Below are positions 9,469-18,541 of a DNA stretch of 64,000 nt, in pieces; the stretch's first letter is position 1; each line of letters starts with the position of its first letter. A program made the position numbers and the translations under genes. This DNA comes from Gammaproteobacteria bacterium (GTDB lineage Bacteria > Pseudomonadota > Gammaproteobacteria > Pseudomonadales > Pseudohongiellaceae), in the NCBI GenBank assembly GCA_030654835.1, contig JAURWS010000055.1, positions 91,139-155,138 on the forward strand. The letters run 5' to 3'. A model generated the notes under the pieces. That model saw only the letters and a list, made by a program, of their open reading frames with translations, ran no database searches and had not been told where the DNA came from.

Positions 9469-10494
9469 ATGCTTTTCAAGACCAGAAGATTCAAACAACT
9501 TGTCCTGAGTTCCTTATTGACGCTCGCGGCTGTAGGCACGTCATCTGGCATGCAGGCGCAGGACAAGACTCTGCTCAATGTGTCCTATGACCCCACCCGC
9601 GAGCTTTACCAGGAGTTCAACCCCGAGTTCGCCAGATTCTGGCAGGAGAAAACCGGTGAAGAGATCGAGATCAGCCAGTCTCACGGCGGCTCCGGCTCTC
9701 AGGCGCGCTCGGTGATCGATGGGCTTGAGGCTGACATCGTCACCCTCGGACTGGCCTACGACATCGATGCGATTGCCGAATTATCCGGCAAACTGCCTCC
9801 CGACTGGCAGGCCAAACTGCCGGACAACAGTTCACCCTACACCTCCACCATTGTGTTTCTGGTCCGCAAGGGTAATCCCAAAGGAATTCAGGATTGGGAC
9901 GATCTGGTGCAGCCCGGCGTAGGGGTGATTACCCCGAACCCCAAAACCTCCGGTGGAGCGCGCTGGAACTATCTGGCGGCGTGGGGCTATGCCTTGCAGC
10001 AGCCAGGGGGAACTCCGGAGTCTGCGCAGGAATTCGTCAGCGCTCTCTATAAGAATGTCGTGGTGCTGGATTCCGGCGCGCGCGGCTCGACTACCACGTT
10101 TGTGCAGCGCGGCGTTGGTGACGTGTTCATCTCCTGGGAGAACGAGGCTTTCTTGGCGGTGAATGAGCTGGGGCCGGAGAACTTCGAGATCATCGTGCCG
10201 TCGGTTTCCATTCTTGCCGAGCCGCCGGTGGCGGTGGTCACGGGTATCGCCGAACGTCGTGGCACCTTGGACGCCGCCACAGCCTATGTTGAATATCTGT
10301 ATTCCGAAGTCGGGCAGCGGATTGCCGCTAGGAATTATTACCGCCCGCGCCACCCAGAGCTGGCCGCTCCCGAAGACGTCGCTCGCTTCCCGCAGGTGAA
10401 CACCTTCAGCATCGACCTGTTCGGTGGCTGGCAGAAAGCGCAAGCCGATCACTTCAGTGACGGCGGTATCTTCGATCAGATCTATGGCCTGTAA
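9469..10494 (+). CDS. sbp: Sulfate/thiosulfate ABC transporter periplasmic binding protein
   Basis: A 341-residue binding protein for sulfate or thiosulfate, delivering it to the CysTWA importer. A signal peptide runs to about residue 30 (GMQA before QDK). Family hallmarks are [35 protein letters not shown] and [15 protein letters not shown]. The start at 9469 has GAGGAG nine bases upstream; a longer frame from 9367 would translate the promoter. It could be called cysP or sbp, as the two are close paralogues. A hydrolase gene separates it from cysT, which has its own promoter-like sequence. Confidence 0.95.
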   Translation: MLFKTRRFKQLVLSSLLTLAAVGTSSGMQAQDKTLLNVSYDPTRELYQEFNPEFARFWQEKTGEEIEISQSHGGSGSQARSVIDGLEADIVTLGLAYDIDAIAELSGKLPPDWQAKLPDNSSPYTSTIVFLVRKGNPKGIQDWDDLVQPGVGVITPNPKTSGGARWNYLAAWGYALQQPGGTPESAQEFVSALYKNVVVLDSGARGSTTTFVQRGVGDVFISWENEAFLAVNELGPENFEIIVPSVSILAEPPVAVVTGIAERRGTLDAATAYVEYLYSEVGQRIAARNYYRPRHPELAAPEDVARFPQVNTFSIDLFGGWQKAQADHFSDGGIFDQIYGL

Positions 10495-10544
10495 CCGACA
10501 GCAAGATAACCATCAATCGGACAGTAGAGAGAAGGAGTCAGAGC

Positions 10545-11249
10545 ATGGCAGCGTCGGGTGAATCAGTCCTGATCGTGCCCGGTTATCGAGGCAGTGGTGA
10601 ATCGCATTGGCAGAGTTGGTTGCACCGGGAGCTGGTCGGCAGCCGTGTGCTCTCCGGCGTCAGTTGGCACGATCCGATATTGGCAGATTGGGCGGAGCGG
10701 GTGCGCGAGGAGATCGCCAGGGCGCCCACGCCCTTGTGGATTGTCGCTCACAGCTTCGGTTGTCTCGCCACTGTGATTGCGGTGGCGGATCGTCCGCAGA
10801 ATGTCGCAGGAGTGATCCTTGCAGCACCCGCCGATCCACAGCGCTTTCATCTGCTGGGGCTTGGTCGGGTCGATGATCGTCGTCTCGCTGTGAAGACCCT
10901 GGCTGACGTGTTGCCCGCCAGAGCATTGGGTGTGCGCGGGGTGCTGGTGGCCAGTGAGAATGATCCCTGGATGTCCGTGTCCGCAGCCCAGCAATGGGCT
11001 CGTGACTGGGAGGTGGCGATTGTCAACGCTGGAGCCGCAGGGCACATCAATGCGGAATCCGGCTTTGGTCCCTGGCCCGGCGTGCTGGAATTACTGACAG
11101 CACTGCAGAGCGAGACTGCCACCGAGCACGCTCCAGTAGCGTCGGTGTCTCAGCATATGCAGCGTGGCCGAGGTAGTGCGCTGGCTCGCGTGCGGCGCCA
11201 TACCCGCGAACAATTGGGATTGTTGGGGCCAGCGTCTTCTTATGCTTAA
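10545..11249 (+). CDS. RBBP9/YdeN-type alpha/beta serine hydrolase
   Basis: A 234-residue serine hydrolase of the RBBP9/YdeN family. Its nucleophile is serine 70 in AHSFG, aspartate 140 lies in SENDPW and histidine 177 in AGHIN, a complete triad. The opening SVLIVPGYRGSGESHWQSWL is characteristic. No signal peptide is present, so it is cytosolic. Ribosome site AGAAGGAG precedes the ATG. It is placed between sbp and cysT, suggesting a role linked to sulfur supply, perhaps release of an esterified sulfur substrate, but that is inference. The last 40 residues are basic and unlike the family core. Confidence 0.85.
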   Translation: MAASGESVLIVPGYRGSGESHWQSWLHRELVGSRVLSGVSWHDPILADWAERVREEIARAPTPLWIVAHSFGCLATVIAVADRPQNVAGVILAAPADPQRFHLLGLGRVDDRRLAVKTLADVLPARALGVRGVLVASENDPWMSVSAAQQWARDWEVAIVNAGAAGHINAESGFGPWPGVLELLTALQSETATEHAPVASVSQHMQRGRGSALARVRRHTREQLGLLGPASSYA

Positions 11250-11285
11250 AAGTGAATAAGCATTGCTGATTTTATTGTTTTTCTT
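11242..11285 (+). promoter_or_regulatory. Shared sulfur-regulon promoter sequence, cysT copy, with inverted repeat
   Basis: A perfect 7-base inverted repeat ATGCTTA-N8-TAAGCAT (11242-11248 and 11257-11263) overlaps the stop codon of the hydrolase. It is followed by AATAAGCATTGCTG and, after eight bases, GTTTTTCTT. The parts match the sbp and TonB receptor copies, with an 8-base insertion between the two halves. It is the likely CysB-dependent control region of cysTWA-cysB. Confidence 0.55.
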
Positions 11286-11381
11286 CATGAGGGCCGGTTT
11301 GTAGACTCTCCCCGCCTGCTAGATACCGCAGTGATAGTTACCCCAGTGATTGATACAACAGTGGAGCACGGAGATTCACGA

Positions 11382-12269
11382 ATGGCTTTTGCCCTCACAC
11401 CCAATACATTGTTTGGTCGCCAGCGCACCGGGACCTTTCGCAAGACCTATAGTGTGCTGCCGGGCTTCAATCTCTCGCTCGGCTACACCCTCGGTTACCT
11501 GACGCTGATCGTGCTGATTCCGATTGCCGCCGTGTTTCTGAAGACGTCCGAGTTGTCATTCGCAGAGTTCTGGAAGGTCGTCACCGCGCCACGCGTGCTG
11601 GCGTCCTACAAACTTTCCTTTGGCGCTTCGATGATTGCGGCGGCCATCAACGCCGTATTCGGCTTGATGCTCGCCTGGGTGCTGGTGCGTTACTCGTTTC
11701 CGGGCAAGCGCATTGTCGACGCACTGGTGGACTTGCCCTTCGCCCTGCCGACGGCGGTGGCGGGCATCGCCCTGACCGCGCTGTATGCACGCAACGGCTG
11801 GATTGGACAGTATGTCGAGGGCGTGCTGGGCATCAAGATCGCGTTTGCGCCTGCCGGTGTGCTGGTGGCTCTGGTCTTCATCGGTCTGCCCTTTGTGGTG
11901 CGCACGGTTCAGCCGATTCTGGAGGATCTGGAGACCGAGCTTGAGGAAGCCGCTGCCAGTCTTGGTGCGCGGCGCTGGCAGACCTTTCGCTATGTGTTGC
12001 TGCCGATTCTGCTGCCGGCGCTCTTGACTGGTTTCGCGCTGGCCTTCGCGCGTGCGGTGGGTGAGTACGGGTCGGTGATCTTCATCGCCGGCAATATTCC
12101 GCTGGTTTCGGAGATCACCCCGCTGATCATCATCACCAAACTGGAGCAGTATGACTATGTGGGCGCGACGGCGGTGGCTCTGGTGATGTTGCTGTTCTCC
12201 TTCGTCCTGTTGCTGGTCATCAACGCGCTGCAGGCGTGGAGTTCCAGAAGCATCGGCGGGTCGCGATGA
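11382..12269 (+). CDS. cysT: Sulfate/thiosulfate ABC transporter permease CysT
   Basis: A 295-residue inner membrane permease (CysT/CysU) with about six membrane segments. The EAA loop that contacts the ATPase is [20 protein letters not shown]. The start at 11382 (MAFALTP) has CGGAG eight bases upstream; a GTG at 11331 would add 17 residues without a comparable site. It overlaps cysW by four bases (ATGA), so the two subunits are translationally coupled. Confidence 0.95.
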   Translation: MAFALTPNTLFGRQRTGTFRKTYSVLPGFNLSLGYTLGYLTLIVLIPIAAVFLKTSELSFAEFWKVVTAPRVLASYKLSFGASMIAAAINAVFGLMLAWVLVRYSFPGKRIVDALVDLPFALPTAVAGIALTALYARNGWIGQYVEGVLGIKIAFAPAGVLVALVFIGLPFVVRTVQPILEDLETELEEAAASLGARRWQTFRYVLLPILLPALLTGFALAFARAVGEYGSVIFIAGNIPLVSEITPLIIITKLEQYDYVGATAVALVMLLFSFVLLLVINALQAWSSRSIGGSR

Positions 12270-13183
12270 TAAGTCGCACTTCTCATAGGAGCACACGTTT
12301 CGAACGCAACCTGGCAACCCGGGAGGCGCCGTGGGTGAAGTGGACGCTGCTGACGCTGTCGCTGAGCTTCTTCGCCCTGTTCCTGATTCTGCCGCTGGTG
12401 TCAGTATTCTTCGAGGCCCTGCGCAAGGGCTGGGAAGTCTATCTGCTGTCTATCACGGAAGAGACAGCATTGGCGGCCATCAAGCTGACGGTCCTGATTG
12501 CCTTCATCTCGGTGCCGCTGAACCTTGTCTTCGGTGTGGCGGCGGCCTGGCTGATCGCCAAGCATGACTTCCGCGGCAAGCAGTTGCTGACGACTTTCAT
12601 TGATCTGCCGTTCTCCGTGTCGCCGGTGATCGTTGGCTTGATGTACATGCTGGTGTTCGGTGCCAACGGCTGGTTTGGCGCCTGGCTGGTGGAACACGAT
12701 CTCAAGGTGATCTTTGCCGTGCCCGGTATCGTGCTGGCGACCATCTTCGTGACGTTCCCCTTCGTGGCCCGTGAGTTGATTCCTTTGATGCAGGCGCAGG
12801 GGCGCGACGAAGAAGAGGCGGCAGTGGTGCTTGGCGCCAATGGCTGGCAGACCTTCTGGTACGTCACACTGCCGAACGTCAAATGGGGGCTGCTCTATGG
12901 GGTGATTCTCTCCAACGCCCGGGCGATGGGGGAATTCGGCGCGGTATCGGTGGTGTCCGGCAAGATTCGCGGCCAGACCAACACCATGCCACTGCATGTC
13001 GAAATTCTCTATAACGAATACAACTTTGCGGCAGCCTTCGCGGTGGCCTCGTTGCTGGCACTGCTGGCGCTGGTGACTCTAGTGATCAAGACCTGGGTGG
13101 AACACCGTGCCAGCAGTCATTTCAACGCAACACATATGGTTCCTGCAGACGTCAACACACTTTCACCGAGGGTCATGCCATGA
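12266..13183 (+). CDS. cysW: Sulfate/thiosulfate ABC transporter permease CysW
   Basis: A 305-residue permease partner of CysT, with hydrophobic segments from about residue 35 onward. The EAA loop is [40 protein letters not shown] near residue 220 is the typical CysW signature. Its ATG overlaps the cysT stop, and its own stop overlaps the cysA start (ATGA at 13180-13183), giving a tightly coupled cysT-W-A string. Confidence 0.96.
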   Translation: MISRTSHRSTRFERNLATREAPWVKWTLLTLSLSFFALFLILPLVSVFFEALRKGWEVYLLSITEETALAAIKLTVLIAFISVPLNLVFGVAAAWLIAKHDFRGKQLLTTFIDLPFSVSPVIVGLMYMLVFGANGWFGAWLVEHDLKVIFAVPGIVLATIFVTFPFVARELIPLMQAQGRDEEEAAVVLGANGWQTFWYVTLPNVKWGLLYGVILSNARAMGEFGAVSVVSGKIRGQTNTMPLHVEILYNEYNFAAAFAVASLLALLALVTLVIKTWVEHRASSHFNATHMVPADVNTLSPRVMP

Positions 13184-14313
13184 GCATCGAAGTCAGAAAT
13201 ATTCATAAACGCTTTGGCAATTTTACGGCGCTGAACGACATTTCTCTCAATTTCGAGTCCGGCCAGCTGGTGGCGCTGCTCGGGCCGTCGGGCTGTGGCA
13301 AGACGACACTGCTGCGCATCATCGCGGGGCTGGAGCAGGCTGATTCGGGAATCGTCACGCTTGAAGGAGAGGACGCCTCGGTGAGCAGTGTGCGTGAGCG
13401 GCAGGTCGGCTTCGTGTTTCAACATTACGCATTGTTCAAGCACATGACGGTGTTCGACAATGTCGCGTTCGGCATGCGCATGAAACCACGTGCTCAGCGG
13501 CCTTCGAAGCAGCAGATCAAGGACAAGGTGCACGAGCTGCTTAATCTGGTGCAACTGGACTGGCTGGCGGATCGTTATCCATCACAGTTGTCAGGTGGTC
13601 AACGGCAACGTATCGCACTGGCTAGGGCGCTGGCGGTGGAACCGCGTGTGCTGCTCCTGGATGAACCCTTCGGAGCACTGGATGCCAAGGTGCGCAAGGA
13701 GTTGCGACGCTGGCTGCGCAAGCTGCACGATGAGCTGCATATCACTTCCATTTTCGTGACACACGATCAGGAAGAGGCGCTGGAAGTGGCCGACAAGGTG
13801 GTGCTCATGGATCATGGGCATGTGGAGCAGGTCGGCACACCGGAAGAGGTCTACAACCATCCGGCGACACCTTTCGTCTACAGCTTCCTCGGTTCGGTGA
13901 ATCTCTTTCACGGGCGTGTGGAGGAAGAAGGCTTGCGGGTGGGGGCAGATGCCGTGCCACACACGCAAGACAATTTCACGGAGGGTTCCGAGGTGTTTGC
14001 CTTTGTGCGCCCCCATGAACTGCGGATCGTCACCGATACAGGCTACACTCAGGGGGTGGCGGCGAAAGTCGTGCGGGTGCTGTCCTTTGGTGTCAGTGCG
14101 CGAGTTGAACTAGATGGGCTGGATCGCGAGAAAGATCAGCATTTCGAGGTGGAGCTGACGCAGGCACAGGTTGCCGAGTTGGCCTTGATTCCCGGTCAGC
14201 ATGTGCGTCTGGTGCCGTCGCGTTTGAAATTATTTGATCGGCCGGGATACGTCTCTGCCGATGCAGTGAGCAACTCAGGTAGTAAGCAGAGCAGCACGGG
14301 AGCCAGGGCATGA
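13180..14313 (+). CDS. cysA: Sulfate/thiosulfate ABC transporter ATPase CysA
   Basis: A 377-residue ATPase driving sulfate import. Walker A GPSGCGKT is at 35-42, the signature LSGGQRQR at about 137-144, Walker B VLLLDEP at about 157-163 and the switch histidine in FVTHDQEEA. The C-terminal 130 residues form the regulatory TOBE-type domain seen in CysA ([11 protein letters not shown]). It overlaps cysW and cysB by four bases each. Confidence 0.97.
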   Translation: MSIEVRNIHKRFGNFTALNDISLNFESGQLVALLGPSGCGKTTLLRIIAGLEQADSGIVTLEGEDASVSSVRERQVGFVFQHYALFKHMTVFDNVAFGMRMKPRAQRPSKQQIKDKVHELLNLVQLDWLADRYPSQLSGGQRQRIALARALAVEPRVLLLDEPFGALDAKVRKELRRWLRKLHDELHITSIFVTHDQEEALEVADKVVLMDHGHVEQVGTPEEVYNHPATPFVYSFLGSVNLFHGRVEEEGLRVGADAVPHTQDNFTEGSEVFAFVRPHELRIVTDTGYTQGVAAKVVRVLSFGVSARVELDGLDREKDQHFEVELTQAQVAELALIPGQHVRLVPSRLKLFDRPGYVSADAVSNSGSKQSSTGARA

Positions 14314-15242
14314 ACTTTCAACAATTGCGCATTATCCGCGAGACGGTGCGGCGCAACTTTAATCTGACTGAAGTCTCCAACGCGCTCTATACGTCCCAGT
14401 CCGGTGTCTCCAAGCACATCAAGGATCTGGAGGATGAGCTGGGCGTGGAGTTGTTTATCCGCAAGGGTAAACGTCTGCTGGGGCTCACCGAGCCGGGCAA
14501 GGAGATGGTCAAGATTGTTGAGCGCATGTTGCTCGATGCGAAGAACATCAAGACCGTGGCCGAACAGTTCAGCCAGCAGGACAAAGGGCAGCTGACAATT
14601 GCCACGACGCACACGCAGGCGCGCTATGCGCTGCCGAAAGTGGTGATGGAATTCAAGAAGATCTATCCCCGTGTCCATCTCAAACTGCATCAGGGCAGCC
14701 CGACAGAGATAGCGCAGATGTTGCTCGAAGGGGAGGCCGATATCGGGGTGGCGACTGAGGCACTGGGGCAGATCCCGGAGTTGGCGACGTTCAACTATTA
14801 CTCCTGGCACCACAGTGTCATCGTGCCGACCGGTCACACGCTTGAGAGCCAGCAACCTTTGACACTGGCGGCGATCGCTGAATTTCCGATCGTCACTTAT
14901 CACGAGGGCTTCACCGGAAGAGCCTTGATCGAGAAGGCATTCGGTGACGCGCAGATCGCGCCCGATGTGGTGCTCAGCGCTCTGGATGCGGATGTCATCA
15001 AGTCTTATGTGGAGCTGGGGCTGGGAGTCGGAATCATCGCGTCGGTGGCGTTCAATGCCGTGCGCGATGGGGGACTTACCATGCTGGATTGTTCACATCT
15101 GTTCGGAGAGAACACGACCCGCATTGCAGTGCGGCGCGGACATTTCATGCGTCGCTTTGCTTACCACTTCATTGAATTGTGTTCCCCGCAATTGACTGAA
15201 GCGGTGGTGACCGCTGACGTTTCCGTTATCGCATTGGATTGA
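14310..15242 (+). CDS. cysB: LysR-type sulfur regulator CysB
   Basis: A 310-residue LysR activator of sulfate assimilation genes that responds to acetylserine in its family. The helix-turn-helix lies at about 18-40 ([20 protein letters not shown]) and is preceded by [15 protein letters not shown], typical of CysB. The effector domain contains [11 protein letters not shown] and [11 protein letters not shown]. Its start overlaps the cysA stop, so activator and transporter are co-expressed, which implies feedback through the cysT promoter. Slightly shorter than E. coli CysB (324). Cbl is the alternative name, less likely given the cysTWA linkage. Confidence 0.93.
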   Translation: MNFQQLRIIRETVRRNFNLTEVSNALYTSQSGVSKHIKDLEDELGVELFIRKGKRLLGLTEPGKEMVKIVERMLLDAKNIKTVAEQFSQQDKGQLTIATTHTQARYALPKVVMEFKKIYPRVHLKLHQGSPTEIAQMLLEGEADIGVATEALGQIPELATFNYYSWHHSVIVPTGHTLESQQPLTLAAIAEFPIVTYHEGFTGRALIEKAFGDAQIAPDVVLSALDADVIKSYVELGLGVGIIASVAFNAVRDGGLTMLDCSHLFGENTTRIAVRRGHFMRRFAYHFIELCSPQLTEAVVTADVSVIALD

Positions 15243-15243
15243 T

Positions 15244-16284
15244 TTAGCAGAGCTCTGCAGGTAGGGAAATTGCGGCTGCCAGCGAGGTCAGCGGGTTCGG
15301 CGTGGGGGCACTACAGGCGATCGTTTGCAGGCTTGGAGATTTATCGAGCGCGTCCGCTTCAATCGCCGGGGCCTTGAGCTGTAGGTGAGCAAAGTGAGTG
15401 CGTCCGTTGTCGTAAAGTGGACGCAGGTGCTGATCGCCATCGCGCACTGCCGGGAATACCTTCATCCGCACCGAGCCTCTGACGTTGCCGCCAATGGCCA
15501 TGATCTGCCCGGCGTCTTCATCTACTTTAACCACGATATCGCAGTGTGTTCTGGCACCGACACCCAGTTGGGCGCGGCGTTCAGCGATGCTCTGATACGC
15601 GGGTCGGCTCCCTCGGCACAGCAAGTCACCCGGCGCTATCGCGGCCTCACCTGGTGTATAGGCAAGGAATGCAGCGGCCTCGTCCTTGCCTTCGCTCGCG
15701 AGAATTGCCTGGTCGATATAGGTATGGTGCGCGATGGCGCGTTTGAACTGTTGAGGCGTTCCAAGACCGCTCTCGCACATCACCCAGGAGATGAAGGCGG
15801 CGGACCATGCGTCACGCCAGCGTATGCCTGCGCCGTCGGTGCTCCAGGCCTGATTCTGACGTTGCAGTATCCAATCGCTGTCGGGGGTGGCAGCCCAATA
15901 GCCTGCGATGGACTCCGCCAGACGCACAGCCTCGGTTGTACTCACGCTCGGGCGACGGGCGCGGTTTTGAGCCGGTGCCGTTCTCTCAATTGCCAATCCG
16001 GTGGGTTGTTCATCGATACCGAAGCCGAAGTAAGCCCATTCCTGTGCAGCAGCATTGACGATGCGACGACGGGTTTCTTCCAGTGGGAGTGATCGGCAGG
16101 AGCGTTCGGTAATGCGCATATTGCCAGGGCTTCCGGTCACTCGTGCCGTCGGCGGGGTGATATCCAGAACAGACTCTGGCAAGCGGGGCAGCGAGGTCTG
16201 CTGTTGGGCGAACGTATAACTTTGCGCGAGCAGCAACAAGCCTGCTCCGAGAATAATTTTCAGCGCAACGATCCGAGCACCCAT
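15244..16284 (-). CDS. DUF2272 domain exported protein
   Basis: A 346-residue protein with a signal peptide (MGARIVALKIILGAGLLLLAQSYTFAQQ). Residues 85-260 match the DUF2272 pattern: WSTDGAGIRWRDAWSAAFISWVMCESG, then ARTHCDIVVKVDEDAGQIMAIGGNV. The cysteine-histidine-aspartate spacing recalls NlpC/P60- or CHAP-like amidases, but enzymatic function is not established for the family. AAGGA lies seven bases before the ATG. It converges on cysB with one base between the stop codons and is followed upstream by a DUF3135 gene on the same strand. Confidence 0.8.
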   Translation of the reverse strand: MGARIVALKIILGAGLLLLAQSYTFAQQQTSLPRLPESVLDITPPTARVTGSPGNMRITERSCRSLPLEETRRRIVNAAAQEWAYFGFGIDEQPTGLAIERTAPAQNRARRPSVSTTEAVRLAESIAGYWAATPDSDWILQRQNQAWSTDGAGIRWRDAWSAAFISWVMCESGLGTPQQFKRAIAHHTYIDQAILASEGKDEAAAFLAYTPGEAAIAPGDLLCRGSRPAYQSIAERRAQLGVGARTHCDIVVKVDEDAGQIMAIGGNVRGSVRMKVFPAVRDGDQHLRPLYDNGRTHFAHLQLKAPAIEADALDKSPSLQTIACSAPTPNPLTSLAAAISLPAELC

Positions 16285-16292
16285 TGCTGTCC

Positions 16293-16637
16293 TTAATGGT
16301 CCTTTGAACGGTCACGTGGCTGACTGAAAGGGATTATCCGAGCCTCTCGATTGGTATCGGCACCACTTGTTTTCACAGGGTGGTGAAGGACGTGATTCAG
16401 CTCGGCAAATGCCTCATGCATCATGCTGGAGATTTTGATCACGCGTGCCTCCGGGGTGCGAGCCCTGCGCAGTTCCATGTTGATACGGAACTGCAGCCCC
16501 TGCAGTCGACGTCGGCTCTCACCGGTGGTGTTTTCCAGAATGGCATCCGTCAACTCGGTGCGGATCCGTTCCAGCTCCTCCGGTTGTTCTTTATGGAGGG
16601 TGACTAAGGTGTCGAAATCGGGCAGATCACGGTACAT
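16293..16637 (-). CDS. DUF3135 family protein
   Basis: A 114-residue cytosolic protein with the DUF3135 opening LPDFDTLVTLHKEQPEELERIRTEL and a helical middle segment (RRLQGLQFRINMELRRA). Function unknown. It is eight bases upstream of the DUF2272 gene on the minus strand, so the two probably form one transcript. Confidence 0.8.
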   Translation of the reverse strand: MYRDLPDFDTLVTLHKEQPEELERIRTELTDAILENTTGESRRRLQGLQFRINMELRRARTPEARVIKISSMMHEAFAELNHVLHHPVKTSGADTNREARIIPFSQPRDRSKDH

Positions 16638-16719
16638 GGCGAGGCCTCCAAGACGGTTACGATTCGTTGTCTGGGAGTGTAACTGCTCACCGTGAAGCGC
16701 ACAATTGAAATGAGGGGGA

Positions 16720-17406
16720 TCAAATCCGGTTGATTTCGCAGTGCAGGCGGAATTTCTTCGAGGTTATGAAGGCTTCTACGCCCCGCAACCGTGCCTCCAG
16801 CTTGTTGAACGCAGCGGAACATTCGTGCATGGACAGTGCGATCGAAGCATTGGATCGTGACTCTGCAGTCTGGGTTTCTGGCGCAAGTGTCGGATCATCT
16901 GCAGGCGAGTGGCGACAGCCACGTTTGTGCGATCGCCGTCCTCGATAGCTGTGATAGCCCTCTGGATTTTTCTCCAGAACAATCCACAGTACGCCATAGA
17001 CGAAGAATGTGAATGGTCCAAACAGAAAGAAGGACAGTACCGTTACCAATCGAATCTTGCGGGGACTGACCTCAAGGTAGTCGGCAATACCGCTGCAGAC
17101 TCCGGCGATTCTCTTGTTACCGGTATTGCGATACATCTGCTTGCGATAGTCCACGTTCCTGAAGTGATTTGCCGTGCGGGATTCGGACAAGAAGCTGCGC
17201 ACTTTGCCTTCATTCATGTCTTTCTTCAGCCACCAGCAGACAGCCATGTAGACAAGAATCAGGGTCGGCCAAGCGAGGCAGGCAAGCACGACGATGACTC
17301 GAATGATGAACACCGGCACTTCCAGATAATCGGCCAGTCCTGCACACAGTCCGCAGAAGCGCTTCTTCTCCCGATTGAGAGTGAGCTTGTTAGGCTTGGT
17401 GTTCAT
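16720..17406 (-). CDS. pspC: Phage-shock protein C with two PspC domains
   Basis: PspC is the inner membrane sensor that, with PspB, pulls PspA away from PspF under envelope stress. This 228-residue protein has two PspC domains: residues 10-65 (RFCGLCAGLADYLEVPVFIIRV) and 93-150 (RIAGVCSGIADYLEVSPRKIRL), each with a hydrophobic hairpin. E. coli PspC has one. The C-terminus has the usual PspC coiled region ending ARLRGVEAFITSKKF. It overlaps the pspB stop by 17 bases. Confidence 0.92.
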   Translation of the reverse strand: MNTKPNKLTLNREKKRFCGLCAGLADYLEVPVFIIRVIVVLACLAWPTLILVYMAVCWWLKKDMNEGKVRSFLSESRTANHFRNVDYRKQMYRNTGNKRIAGVCSGIADYLEVSPRKIRLVTVLSFFLFGPFTFFVYGVLWIVLEKNPEGYHSYRGRRSHKRGCRHSPADDPTLAPETQTAESRSNASIALSMHECSAAFNKLEARLRGVEAFITSKKFRLHCEINRI

Positions 17407-17629
17407 GCTGCTCTCTCCAGTTTGGCACTTCGGAATCCAGAATGGATTCCAGGGTGTCTATCCGGGTGCTCAGCGACTTGGCCATGGCTGACAGTTCACG
17501 GATATCGTACTCGGTGTCCGTCGACAGCCTGACCTTTTTTTCCTTGCGCTGGTAGAGAATGAACATCCACAGCGTAATGAAGCCGCCAATGATCGAAATG
17601 AGCGCAATCGCGAATTCAAAAAAATCCAT
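17390..17629 (-). CDS. pspB: Phage-shock protein B
   Basis: A 79-residue membrane protein: one N-terminal membrane helix (FEFAIALISIIGGFITLWMFI) followed by a basic stretch and a short coiled coil (LSAMAKSLSTRIDTLESIL), as in PspB. It partners PspC. The gene overlaps pspC and follows pspA by 20 bases, giving a pspA-pspB-pspC operon on the minus strand. Confidence 0.95.
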   Translation of the reverse strand: MDFFEFAIALISIIGGFITLWMFILYQRKEKKVRLSTDTEYDIRELSAMAKSLSTRIDTLESILDSEVPNWREQHEHQA

Positions 17630-17649
17630 TAGCTGAACCCTTCACGTTT

Positions 17650-18306
17650 TTACTTGTTAAGTTTTTTCCTGATTTCCTGCAATTCCTGGTCTATTTTTTC
17701 TTTTCTGGCGAGTTCGTCAAATTCGCTTTGCAGACCTCTGCGTTCCATATTGAGGCTGTCAACTTGTCCTTCCATGAGATCAATTTTCTTCTCGTAATAC
17801 TCAAATTTGTTCATAGCATTGTCAATGTTGAAGTTGTGCAGCTGGCGGCTGACATCGACGCGGGATTGTGTGGCGGTTGCGCGCATGACGATGGTCTTCT
17901 GTCTGGCGCGGGCGTCATTCAGTTTGTTCTGCAGCTGTTCAATCTCGCCACTCAGTTTGTCCAGAGTCTCGTCGAGCTTCACCATCTCACCGTCCAGCAG
18001 GTTGACAGTGGCGTTGACGCTGGCTCGCTCTATCAGCGCGGCCTTGGCCAGATCCTCACGATCCTTGCTGAGTGCCAGTTCGGCTTTCTGCTGCCAATCC
18101 TCTGCCTGCTTGCGCAGTTGCTCGGCGCGGCGGTGGAGAGTCTTCTTTTCGGCGATCACCTTGGCGGTGCCGCTGCGGACCTCCACCAACGTTTCTTCCA
18201 TTTCCTGGATGACCATGCGGATCATTTTTTCGGGATTCTCTGCCTTGTCGAGCAGGGAGCTGATGTTGGAATTGATGATGTCTGACAAGCGTGAAAATAT
18301 GCTCAT
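17650..18306 (-). CDS. pspA: Phage-shock protein A
   Basis: A 218-residue PspA/IM30 protein, almost wholly coiled coil. It begins MSIFSRLSDIINSNISSLLDKAENPEKMIRMVIQEM, the amphipathic membrane helix and conserved opening of the family. PspA coats damaged inner membrane and holds PspF inactive in unstressed cells. Ribosome site AAGAGGAAG precedes the ATG. It is the first gene of pspABC, driven by the sigma-54 promoter at 18380-18395. Confidence 0.96.
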   Translation of the reverse strand: MSIFSRLSDIINSNISSLLDKAENPEKMIRMVIQEMEETLVEVRSGTAKVIAEKKTLHRRAEQLRKQAEDWQQKAELALSKDREDLAKAALIERASVNATVNLLDGEMVKLDETLDKLSGEIEQLQNKLNDARARQKTIVMRATATQSRVDVSRQLHNFNIDNAMNKFEYYEKKIDLMEGQVDSLNMERRGLQSEFDELARKEKIDQELQEIRKKLNK

Positions 18307-18379
18307 TTGTCTGGCTTCCTCTTGGTGGCACGGGTTGCGGGTGATAATTCTCTTGTTGCCTTGCGAATGTGCCAGTTAA

Positions 18380-18395
18380 AGCAGATTGTGTGCCA
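18380..18395 (-). promoter_or_regulatory. Sigma-54 promoter of pspABC
   Basis: On the minus strand the sequence is TGGCACACAATCTGCT. It matches the sigma-54 consensus TGGCAC-N5-TTGCW with one mismatch and the correct 10-base spacing between the GG and GC. The predicted start point is near 18369, leaving a leader of about 60 bases before pspA. PspF, the matching activator, is encoded divergently. Confidence 0.8.
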
Positions 18396-18541
18396 GCAAT
18401 TTATAGAGCTTCATCTCTTTGTAATTAAAGGGAAATAAATATCAATGCGGTGAAACGAAAGTGTTCTGTTGGCGAGATTTGGCAACAAGTGGTATTTTTC
18501 GCAAAACCAGAGTCAATGTCGGAAAGGGCAAGGAACAACCC

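Noticed and set aside
18307..18336. TGGCAC-GGG-TTGC on the plus strand as a second sigma-54 promoter for pspF
   Set aside because: The spacing between GG and GC is two bases too short for sigma-54, and pspF is normally sigma-70 dependent.
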